From assembly GCA_949291395.1 (NCBI GenBank), contig CASEVW010000185.1:1-44920 (forward strand): a DNA stretch of 44,920 bases, in the 5' to 3' direction. This DNA is from an uncultured Oscillospiraceae bacterium. Lineage in GTDB: Bacteria; Bacillota; Clostridia; Oscillospirales; Ruminococcaceae. Position 1 is the stretch's first letter. Every line of letters starts with the position of its first letter. The translations under genes and the position numbers were made by a program. Shown here piece by piece: positions 34,004 through 40,637 of the stretch. The notes below the pieces were generated by a model. It saw only the letters and a program-made list of their open reading frames with translations. It was not told where the DNA came from and searched no databases.

Positions 34004-34050
34004 AAGCCAGCCGGCCTTCCTGAAATTACAGGAAGAACCGGCTGGCTTTT
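34004..34050. terminator. Bidirectional terminator between convergent methyltransferase and NAD(P)-binding genes
   Basis: AAGCCAGCCGG (34004-34014) pairs with CCGGCTGGCTT (34038-34048), plus an inner TTCCTG/CAGGAA stem, and TTTT follows on the + strand (34047-34050). The opposite strand ends with TTCTTTTCG. Confidence 0.8.
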
Positions 34051-34072
34051 CTCGTTTTCGGTTATTTTGCAG

Positions 34073-34702
34073 TTATTCCGCCACCACGCTGATGCGCTGC
34101 TGCACATGATCGCCCTTTACCGCCTCGTCCACCATGGCGATGGCGTAGTCGGCATAGCTGATGGCGCTCTCTCCCTTGGAGTTGAGGGTCAGCTCTTCCC
34201 CGCTCAGGATGTAACGGCCGGTGCGTGCGCCCTCGGCCTGGAAATCCCCCGCCGGGCTCAGGTAGGTCCACTTCACATCCTTGCGCTGGCGAAGCTCGCC
34301 CAGGGCCTTGGCCATGGCCGCCGCCAAAGGCTTGAAAGCATCCGGGAAATCAGGGCCGTCCGCCACGCAGGCGGTGTGCTCGGCATTCACATACAAGCTG
34401 CCCGCACCGCCGACCACCAGCAGCCGGGTCTCTTTGCCGGAAAGGATGCTGCACAGGTGTGCCAGCGAGGTGCCGTGCTGGGGCAGGGTGTCCGGGGTCC
34501 AGGCGCCGAAGGCGTCGATCACCACGTCAAAGCCCTCCAGGTCGGCGCTGGTCAGATCAAACAGATCCTTTTGCAGCACCGTTTGGGCCGCCGTCTGGTT
34601 TTCGCCCCGTACCACTGCCGTCACGTCAAGGCCCCGGTCCACCGCTTCTTTCACGATCAGCTTCCCGGCTTTTCCGTTTGCACAAACAACTGCGATCTTC
34701 AT
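34073..34702 (-). CDS. NAD(P)-binding protein, NmrA/SDR-like
   Basis: 209 residues with a Rossmann-fold start (IAVVCANGKAGKLIVKEAV), where the glycine-rich loop is NGKAG. VVGGAGSLYVN follows mid-protein and KWTYLSPAGDFQ resembles the atypical SDR group that lacks the YxxxK pair in its usual place. The role is likely an NAD(P)H-dependent reductase or a redox sensor. AGGAGG is 7 nt before the ATG. It is divergent from an HxlR gene, a frequent pairing in Firmicutes, and its promoter carries the candidate HxlR site. Confidence 0.85.
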   Translation of the reverse strand: MKIAVVCANGKAGKLIVKEAVDRGLDVTAVVRGENQTAAQTVLQKDLFDLTSADLEGFDVVIDAFGAWTPDTLPQHGTSLAHLCSILSGKETRLLVVGGAGSLYVNAEHTACVADGPDFPDAFKPLAAAMAKALGELRQRKDVKWTYLSPAGDFQAEGARTGRYILSGEELTLNSKGESAISYADYAIAMVDEAVKGDHVQQRISVVAE

Positions 34703-34781
34703 AATGGTCTCCTCCTGGATCAATTTCAGATGATTTTGGGTACCGAGCCTTGAAGCGGCCGTCTCCTTAGCTCTTGCCTAT

Positions 34782-34810
34782 AGTATAATCCGCAAAGTTT
34801 CCATCGTAAA
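34782..34810 (-). promoter_or_regulatory. Promoter of the NAD(P)-binding gene with HxlR site
   Basis: On the minus strand TTTACG (34810-34805) and TATACT (34787-34782) are 17 bp apart. The spacer contains AAAGTTTCCATCG (34794-34806, + strand), a motif repeated at the divergent gene. Confidence 0.7.
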
Positions 34811-34976
34811 GTAAGCACTTTATTGTGCTGTAGTTACCAAATAGAAACTATTGGATGCCAGGCCGTTTTTGAGGCATGAAGAAGAGCAGGCGGACCATTT
34901 TTTGCCCGCCGTTTTTTCCCGCAGCATTGATTCCGGGCAGGCAGTATAGTAAAATAATGAGTAAAGTTTCCAATGG
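34794..34976. repeat. Direct repeat AAAGTTTCCA, probable HxlR operators
   Basis: AAAGTTTCCATCG (34794-34806) and AAAGTTTCCAATGG (34963-34976) are copies in the divergent region, one in each promoter. A related GAAACTATTGG (34844-34854) lies between. The pattern fits operators of the divergent HxlR regulator. Confidence 0.6.
34927..34955 (+). promoter_or_regulatory. Promoter of the HxlR gene
   Basis: TTGATT (34927-34932) and TAAAAT (34950-34955) are 17 bp apart, with a second -10-like TATAGT at 34945-34950. The candidate operator follows at 34963-34976. Confidence 0.7.
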
Positions 34977-35001
34977 ATACAAACAGTCGGAGGCAAACGC
35001 T

Positions 35002-35332
35002 ATGAACGGACCCAAACCAGAAAAAGAACTGCCCGGTGGAGACTACCCTGTCGCTGATCGGCGACAAATGGAAGGTATTGATCCTGCGGGATCTGCTGCC
35101 CGGCACAAAGCGCTTTGGTGAGCTGAAAAAGTCCATCGGCAGTGTGTCGCAAAAGGTATTGACCGCCCAGCTGCGGGATATGGAGGCCAGCGGCCTGGTG
35201 GATCGCAAGGTCTATGCGGAGGTGCCGCCCCGGGTGGAATATTCCCTCACCCCGCTTGGCCGCAGCCTGAAGCCCATCCTGGACGCCATGTGGGACTGGG
35301 GCGAGGGATACAAAGAATCACTGAACCGCTGA
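35002..35332 (+). pseudogene. HxlR-family regulator with apparent 1-nt frameshift near its start
   Basis: The expected start ATG at 35002 has a good GGAGG site at 34989-34993, but this frame runs off the HxlR frame after about ten codons. The homologous frame opens only from GTG 35036 (98 residues: winged helix with LSLIGDKWKVLILRDLL and a wing ending VEYSLTPLG). Removing one A from the A5 run at 35021-35025 joins the two frames into an uninterrupted protein with KNCPVETTLSLIGDKWK, the classic HxlR start with its redox-sensing cysteine. So this is either a real frameshift, a phase-variable tract or a sequencing error. If GTG 35036 is used, the conserved cysteine is lost. It would repress itself and the divergent NAD(P)-binding gene. 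Confidence 0.7.
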
Positions 35333-35376
35333 ATCACACAAAACCACCGGCACCGGGCCAGAAAGGAAGGCGTTTC

Positions 35377-36294
35377 ATGGACACCCGGCAAAAACGAAAA
35401 GGCATTTTTTTCACCGTGGCAGGGGCCATGGGCTGGGGGATCTCCGGCGTGTGCAGCCAGTATTTATTTTCAAATTACGGACTGGACGCCGGGTGGCTCA
35501 CCGCCGTGCGGATGCTGCTTTCCGGGCTAGTTTTGCTGCTGGTGGCGGCCTGCAGCGGCGGCAAATCAGTCTTTGGCATTTTCCGCAAAGGCCGTGACTG
35601 CCTATGGCTCGTCGCCTTTGCGCTGCTGGGGCTTTTGCTCTGTCAATACACTTATCTGGCGGCCATTCAGCACTCCAATTCCGCCACGGCCACCGTGCTG
35701 CAAAGCCTGAACGTGGTGATGATGGCCCTGGTGATGGCGGTCTGGCACCGCACCCCGCTGGCCCCAAAGCAGGGGGTGGCGCTAGGGCTTGCGGTGGCCG
35801 GCACCTTTTTGATCGCCACCCGGGGCGATTTTGGCCGGATCGCTCTTTCCGGCACGGGGCTCGTGTTCGGCCTGCTCTCGGCGGCGGGGGTCGTGATCTA
35901 CACCCTGCTTTCCCGCCCCATCATCCACCGGTGGGGCAACGCCCTGGTCACCGGCTGGGGCATGCTGCTGGGCGGGGCGGTGCTGGGCCTGTTCACCCAA
36001 GCCTGGCGGCTGCCGGAGGGCCTGGACGGCACGGCGTTTTTTCTCATCGGGGTGATCGTTTTGGTGGGCACCGCCGGGGGATTCTCCTTCTTTTTGCAGG
36101 GCGTGAAATACATCGGGCCGGAAAAAGCCACCCTCATCGGCTGTGTGGAACCGGCCACGGCCACGGTGCTGTCCGCTCTTTGGCTGCACACGACCTTTGG
36201 CCTGGTGGAGCTCTTGGGCTTTGTGCTGATCTTGCTGACAGTCTTTCTTTCCGCAAAGCCGGAAGCGAAAAAATGCCCTCAGGCAGAGCAATAA
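35377..36294 (+). CDS. EamA-family (DMT superfamily) transporter
   Basis: 305 residues with 10 predicted membrane helices in two halves. The first half has GAMGWGISGVCSQYL and the motif QHSNSATATVLQSLNVVMMAL; the second has GPEKATLIGCVEPATATVLSALWL. These are the repeated EamA domains of drug/metabolite exporters. The substrate is unknown. AAAGGAAGG precedes the ATG. It is 44 bp after the HxlR gene and co-directional, so it may be under the same control. Confidence 0.92.
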   Translation: MDTRQKRKGIFFTVAGAMGWGISGVCSQYLFSNYGLDAGWLTAVRMLLSGLVLLLVAACSGGKSVFGIFRKGRDCLWLVAFALLGLLLCQYTYLAAIQHSNSATATVLQSLNVVMMALVMAVWHRTPLAPKQGVALGLAVAGTFLIATRGDFGRIALSGTGLVFGLLSAAGVVIYTLLSRPIIHRWGNALVTGWGMLLGGAVLGLFTQAWRLPEGLDGTAFFLIGVIVLVGTAGGFSFFLQGVKYIGPEKATLIGCVEPATATVLSALWLHTTFGLVELLGFVLILLTVFLSAKPEAKKCPQAEQ

Positions 36295-36320
36295 CTCCCG
36301 GCCACCGGCTTATCTCCAAC

Positions 36321-36366
36321 AAAAAGCCCCCCTGACGCAGCGTTTGCCGCATCAGGGGGGCTTTTA
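36321..36366. terminator. Bidirectional terminator between EamA gene and rubrerythrin remnant
   Basis: AAAAGCCCCCCTGA (36322-36335) pairs with TCAGGGGGGCTTTT (36352-36365), with A/T runs on both sides. It serves the EamA gene on + and the rubrerythrin-like 3' end on minus. Confidence 0.88.
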
Positions 36367-36394
36367 TTCAATTTTTGCTGTATCCGGTATGGAA

Positions 36395-36456
36395 TTAGCC
36401 GAAGTAGCGCTTCAGCAGGCCTTCCATGCCGCGGCCGTGGCGGGCCTCGTCACGGG
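36395..36456 (-). pseudogene. 3' end of a rubrerythrin-like gene at the prophage junction
   Basis: Read on the minus strand, the last 20 codons before the TAA at 36395-36397 give RDEARHGRGMEGLLKRYFG, the conserved C terminus of rubrerythrin-type proteins. Upstream of this the frame runs KK, L, I and then a stop at 36478, without further homology. The rest of the gene is missing here and should lie at the far side of the prophage. Rubrerythrins reduce peroxide in anaerobes. The bidirectional terminator lies 30 bp beyond. Confidence 0.75.
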
Positions 36457-36589
36457 GCTTTTTTAGGATGATTTCCTAATATCCTCAGTTTTTCAAGCAA
36501 TGTCAACGCCTTGTTTCTTCAAAAAGTCTTTCCAAAATTTGGTATGAATCCGCAACTGCCAAAACGACTGCCACATGGAGGAAAGAACA
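36395..36589. other. Probable phage attachment site region (attL)
   Basis: Host-like high-GC rubrerythrin 3' codons switch to AT-rich phage DNA at about 36457. The integrase gene starts at 36590. Integration into the 3' end of a protein gene, with the phage restoring the end of the coding sequence, is a known pattern. The core of the att site should lie within about 36400-36470. Exact ends need the other junction. Confidence 0.55.
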
Positions 36590-37858
36590 ATGCCAACAGA
36601 AACAAAGAAAAAAAGTACCGGCGTATTTCAACTCAAAAACGGCAACTGGGGCTATCGCGTTGTAACGGAAGTAAACGGCTTCAGAAAGGACCACCGCCGA
36701 AATGTTGATCCGGAGGGCAACCCATTCAAGACCCAAGCAGCAGCAGCTAGAGCAAGAGCCAAGGCACTTCAAGAATTCAACGAAAACCATACCCCTATTC
36801 CCAAAGGCCCGTCAAAACGCAAAAATTCTATCGAGGCCCCAGAAAATCAACTGAATCAAATCACATTTGATTATGTGTTTGCAAAATTTTGCGAAAACGG
36901 GCGAAATGACCGCGCTCCTGCAACAAAGAGAAAGCAGGACAGCTTGTGGAAGAACCATATAGGCCCCAAATTCGGAGAGAGACTGATAAAGTCTGTGTCC
37001 GTGGCAGAAATCAACGATTATCTCGTCTTCCTATATTATGTGGAAGCTAGGGCGTACCTGTATGTAGAGGGTTTTTTAAAAATGTTCTATCTGATTTATG
37101 GGCAAGCATATTCCAGAGGATACATTTCAATCGACCTCTATAATAAAATGTGCGTCAACCAGAGCACCAAAATCCGTATGCCGAAGATGAAGGTCGATGA
37201 AGACATGGACATCGTGGCATTCAGCCAGGAAGAACTTCATCTGCTAGATGCCTATTTCGTTGGAACAAATGCAGAAACGGCATACATGCTGGGGCGTTAC
37301 TGCGGATTGCGCATCAACGAAGCCTACGGTCTCAAGTGGGGAAATGTGAACTTTGAAGAAAACTACATCTTAATAGACCGGCAGATGAGATACGAGAATG
37401 GCATTATTTCTTTGGTGCAGCCCAAAACTAGAAACGCCATTCGCAAAGTAGTAATGTGTGATAAACTCAAGGAATACCTGCTGGGTGTGTACCAGAATCT
37501 GCAAATCGCCAAGCACATGATGGAACAGCAACGGAGACAGAATCAAACCTATATCATAGATGTTGATGGCAAGAGAATCTCCTCCCTTGAACTTGTGAAC
37601 TGCTTGCCCAACGGAAACATCCAGACCATCAATTCGATGAAGTATCACGCAAAGAACATCAAATCTCAGCTGGGCATCAATTTTAGATTTCACTATTTGC
37701 GGCACACATTCGGGACCATGCTGGCTTCTATGAACACTCCGATCATTCTTCTGTGCGCACAGATGGGCCACAGCAAAATTGAAACGACCAAAAAATACTA
37801 TATTTCGAAATCGAAGCTCAACACATCTGAGCTGCTGCAAAACCTAAATCAGATCTAA
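36590..37858 (+). CDS. Tyrosine-type phage integrase
   Basis: 422 residues. There is an N-terminal arm-binding region, a SAM-like core-binding domain (about 85-190) and a C-terminal catalytic domain. Catalytic residues are visible: Arg in GRYCGLRINEAYGLKW, His-x-x-Arg in HYLRHTFGTML, His in MGHSKIETTKKYY and the nucleophilic Tyr in that last motif. It recombines attP with attB near its own 5' end. The ATG at 36590 is chosen because GGAGG (36577-36581) precedes it by 8 nt; the in-frame ATG at 36575 has no site. A terminator follows. Confidence 0.95.
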   Translation: MPTETKKKSTGVFQLKNGNWGYRVVTEVNGFRKDHRRNVDPEGNPFKTQAAAARARAKALQEFNENHTPIPKGPSKRKNSIEAPENQLNQITFDYVFAKFCENGRNDRAPATKRKQDSLWKNHIGPKFGERLIKSVSVAEINDYLVFLYYVEARAYLYVEGFLKMFYLIYGQAYSRGYISIDLYNKMCVNQSTKIRMPKMKVDEDMDIVAFSQEELHLLDAYFVGTNAETAYMLGRYCGLRINEAYGLKWGNVNFEENYILIDRQMRYENGIISLVQPKTRNAIRKVVMCDKLKEYLLGVYQNLQIAKHMMEQQRRQNQTYIIDVDGKRISSLELVNCLPNGNIQTINSMKYHAKNIKSQLGINFRFHYLRHTFGTMLASMNTPIILLCAQMGHSKIETTKKYYISKSKLNTSELLQNLNQI

Positions 37859-37867
37859 CCCACTTCT

Positions 37868-37899
37868 CCCCTGTGCATCGCCAGCACAGGGGATTTTTT
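37868..37899 (+). terminator. Rho-independent terminator of the integrase gene
   Basis: CCCCTGTGC (37868-37876) and GCACAGGGG (37884-37892) form a perfect stem followed by A and six T (37894-37899). Confidence 0.88.
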
Positions 37900-37910
37900 G
37901 TTTGTCTGCT

Positions 37911-37939
37911 AAAAAATAGCCCTGCAAAAGCAAGGCTAT
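37911..37939 (-). terminator. Rho-independent terminator of the phage late operon
   Basis: On the minus strand ATAGCCTTGC (37939-37930) pairs with GCAGGGCTAT (37925-37916, one mismatch) and is followed by a run of T (37916-37911). It lies back to back with the integrase terminator. Confidence 0.8.
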
Positions 37940-37949
37940 CGAAATAAAA

Positions 37950-38300
37950 TTATTTTGCAACCACTTCGCCCAATTGTTCAGCGGCGATCAACTTACCGGC
38001 GCTACCTCCCGTGATGTTCTTGAACTTTGCCACCAGATCGGACACATAGTTCGCACCACGAGAAACAAAAATGCCGGTCAGCACAGTACCGGTGGCGGCA
38101 ACCTTAAAGGTAATGCCAATACCAGCATAAAAATCTGCACCCACCAACACACACAGGGCGACACCAGCGCAGCAAGCGGCGATCTGCTTCACAGCAGTCT
38201 TCACTTCACCGGCTGAAAATGCCTTATAAATGGTGCTGGCATACTCTACCAGACCTTCAACGGTCACGGCCATCAACATAGCGAGTACAATAGAATTCAT
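37950..38300 (-). CDS. Phage holin-like membrane protein
   Basis: 116 residues with a hydrophobic N terminus and a central pair of membrane segments (about 40-80), then a short polar tail. Small size, membrane topology and position directly downstream of the endolysin fit a holin that opens the membrane for the lysin; sequence similarity to a named holin family was not certain. A GGAGG-type site precedes the ATG. Confidence 0.7.
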   Translation of the reverse strand: MNSIVLAMLMAVTVEGLVEYASTIYKAFSAGEVKTAVKQIAACCAGVALCVLVGADFYAGIGITFKVAATGTVLTGIFVSRGANYVSDLVAKFKNITGGSAGKLIAAEQLGEVVAK

Positions 38301-38314
38301 AATTGTTCCTCCTT

Positions 38315-38686
38315 TTATCGATTGATTAAATAGTTCTGAAGCGAATCTCTGGCATCTTCCATCTGTGTGGTGTTGTTGCCGTCAATTGCATGGCCAAGTA
38401 AGGCCAATAGGGCCTTTTGGGTGTATCGGCCACTCTCTTCGATCGCATCAATTCTCAGTTTGTCGTTCGCAAAGAACTTGTCATAATCATTGAATTTCAG
38501 ATCAATTTTGTCCAAACGCTCTTCGTGCTCATCCAGTCTTTTGTTTTGGTCCTCGTTGGGCTGATTCTTCCATTTCAGGAATTTTGTAATCGCCGTCACG
38601 CCCACAGAAATCGTTCCAAGGGCACCGCAGACACCTAAAAGGATACCAATGACTTCAGATGGTGATACAATAATCGTTCCTTCCAT
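38315..38686 (-). CDS. Phage protein with one membrane segment and a coiled coil
   Basis: 123 residues. An N-terminal hydrophobic stretch (about 9-38, GVCGALGTISVGVTAITKF) is followed by a charged coiled coil (KRLDEHEERLDKIDLKFNDYDKF, residues about 50-72, paraphrased here by its ends). This layout is common for holin-associated or XhlA-like lysis proteins in Firmicutes phages. It lies between holin and endolysin genes. Confidence 0.6.
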   Translation of the reverse strand: MEGTIIVSPSEVIGILLGVCGALGTISVGVTAITKFLKWKNQPNEDQNKRLDEHEERLDKIDLKFNDYDKFFANDKLRIDAIEESGRYTQKALLALLGHAIDGNNTTQMEDARDSLQNYLINR

Positions 38687-38752
38687 TTACCATCCTCACC
38701 TTCTGCAATATAAAGGGCGACTTGCGCCGCCCCGGTTGATTGCTTGTTCTTT

Positions 38753-40201
38753 TTACTTAGCGTGATCGCCCAGCCACAGAGAGCACTCCATCAGCTTCAG
38801 CATCGCAAAATTGGTTTCACGGCTTGCCGGTAGATCTTCAATCTCATCACTCAACAGATCAAGCAAATCTCTGATAGTGTACTTCTCAGGAGCTGGATCT
38901 GGGATCGGATCGGGTTCAGGAGTAGGCTCCGGGATAGGCTCAGGCTCGGGTTTCTGTGCGGGCTTGTCCTCTACCACACAACGATCAGGCAGGGCCAGGC
39001 AATACACGTTTTTACCGTTCACGCTGATGATGTACCATACGCCAGTCATACCGCCAACTTCCTCTGCATCTCCCTTGGCGATCACAGCATAACAGGCACC
39101 ATGCTGCAAATTGCCGCCCGGAACTACGTCAGAAATCTTGTTCACATCGGTTTCCTCAAACACCTGGCAGTTTTTCGCACTCTCGCCATCAAAGATTCTC
39201 AGCTGCTTGTTTTCTACCGACACAAATTCCATCTTGTATTCCTCAACAACGCAACGATCTTGATAGGCCCACACATAACCAACGCCGCCATTGTATTCGA
39301 TGGAGTACCAGGTGCCCACCATTCCACCGATTGTCAGATTGCTTCCCTTTCCGATCACATTATATGTTTTGCCAAGCTCCAGCACGGCCAGAGGTGCGTC
39401 AGTATGCGGCGCAGAAAACACTTCACATGCGGGCTTCGTTGCGCTTGTCACTCGAATTTGATAATTTTTCAAAGGTACAAACTCCATAGATCCATCCTCC
39501 ATTCCATCAGTTGTGAGATACATCCAGTTTCTATCGAGATTAGGACTTCCCATGCCGTATGCGGGGCCACAACCAGTTGATCCATATTGCCAAGCCACCA
39601 GCTTATTAGCCATCTTCATTGCCTTCATCATGTTTCCGTAGCGGGATGCCGGAAAAGTTCCATCCCCATACAAGCCAAAATCATTCGCCTTAGTTGCTGA
39701 ATGATAATATGCGATCCAATACGGATACTTCAAGGCATTCTGATCGATGTATGAATCGACCCAGCTCGCAGAGCAATACACACACGGTGAAAAACCTGCG
39801 GCAGCAATCATGTCACATGCCTCGTTCAACAGCGAAGTATTTTGCGCCTTATTGGTAATTCCCATCACGCCGCCCGGCTCAAGCTCTTGATCGACAGCAA
39901 ACCAGCTGTGTACACCGGCAGCCTTGGCCAGCGCAATCCACTTGTTCACTTGTTGGACCATAACCGCTCTTGCAGTGTTGTAGTCTCCATTGTTTCTACT
40001 CTTATAATGAGCAGTAAGGAATCCGTATGTACCTAATTCCATGCCCGCAGATTTCACCGCAGAGCTGAACTGTTTCCACTTCACGTCCTCAGATGTGGCA
40101 TATGCACACCGACAAATTACGGTGCGAATACCCTTGGACGCAGCTACTGAAGCATTAAAGGTTGACTGGTGTTTTGAAATATCCAACATTTTGTATGACA
40201 T
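38753..40201 (-). CDS. Phage endolysin, GH25 muramidase with SH3-like repeats
   Basis: 482 residues. A glycosyl hydrolase 25 domain (about 1-200) carries DISKHQ, the catalytic pair in WFAVDQELEPG and YWIAYYH. Two SH3-like cell-wall-binding repeats follow (about 240-310 and 320-400; each ends in a DRCVVE motif). A Pro/Glu-rich linker (EPIPEPTPEPDPIPDPAP) leads to a 45-residue helical C terminus. It cuts peptidoglycan between MurNAc and GlcNAc. The ATG at 40201 follows AAGGAGG; the in-frame ATG at 40222 is upstream of this site. Confidence 0.93.
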   Translation of the reverse strand: MSYKMLDISKHQSTFNASVAASKGIRTVICRCAYATSEDVKWKQFSSAVKSAGMELGTYGFLTAHYKSRNNGDYNTARAVMVQQVNKWIALAKAAGVHSWFAVDQELEPGGVMGITNKAQNTSLLNEACDMIAAAGFSPCVYCSASWVDSYIDQNALKYPYWIAYYHSATKANDFGLYGDGTFPASRYGNMMKAMKMANKLVAWQYGSTGCGPAYGMGSPNLDRNWMYLTTDGMEDGSMEFVPLKNYQIRVTSATKPACEVFSAPHTDAPLAVLELGKTYNVIGKGSNLTIGGMVGTWYSIEYNGGVGYVWAYQDRCVVEEYKMEFVSVENKQLRIFDGESAKNCQVFEETDVNKISDVVPGGNLQHGACYAVIAKGDAEEVGGMTGVWYIISVNGKNVYCLALPDRCVVEDKPAQKPEPEPIPEPTPEPDPIPDPAPEKYTIRDLLDLLSDEIEDLPASRETNFAMLKLMECSLWLGDHAK

Positions 40202-40274
40202 ACACATCCTCCTTCTCTTCAAAAAATGGATAGCCGATTTATTTCAACCGGCTTATCCTTATGTTGATCTGTGA

Positions 40275-40625
40275 TTACACAACCACAGAGTCAGTTTCCT
40301 CCTCAACGGCGGGCAGAACAGCAGGTTCCTCTACCGTCGTATCTTCCGTTGATCCCTCATCTACTGGCTCATCTTCCGGGAAAATTGGAAGAACTGTCGG
40401 GACATCATCAATTGCTTCCTGGGCCTTCTTTTCTTCCTCGATCCGAGCCAGTTCAGCATCCCACTCAGCACAAGCGGTTGCAATGTCGGCAGCATCGGTT
40501 TGAGTAAGCATACCCGCCACAATATAGTTGGCCGTCATCGTTGTAATGTATGGCATCGAGAAACTGGCCTGTTTGTAACCGTCAATCAAACCGGTTTTTA
40601 ACCAAATCTTAAAATCAAAAGACAT
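40275..40625 (-). CDS. Small phage protein, XkdX-like start with acidic tail
   Basis: 116 residues. The N terminus (FDFKIWLKTGLIDGYKQASF) resembles the short XkdX-type proteins coded beside tail fibre genes, with a central helix to about residue 70. The last 45 residues are strongly acidic and Pro/Val/Thr-rich, which probably makes them disordered. It follows the large tail protein gene by 12 bp. The role is unknown. Confidence 0.55.
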   Translation of the reverse strand: MSFDFKIWLKTGLIDGYKQASFSMPYITTMTANYIVAGMLTQTDAADIATACAEWDAELARIEEEKKAQEAIDDVPTVLPIFPEDEPVDEGSTEDTTVEEPAVLPAVEEETDSVVV

Positions 40626-40637
40626 AATTACTTCTCC

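Noticed and set aside
34876-35121. Separate small gene in front of the HxlR gene
   Set aside because: Its end, after ATG 35002, is simply the first codons of the HxlR gene before the frameshift; the start at 34876 has no ribosome binding site.
36395-36589. tRNA gene as phage attachment site
   Set aside because: No cloverleaf or T-loop sequence is present; the junction matches a rubrerythrin C terminus instead.
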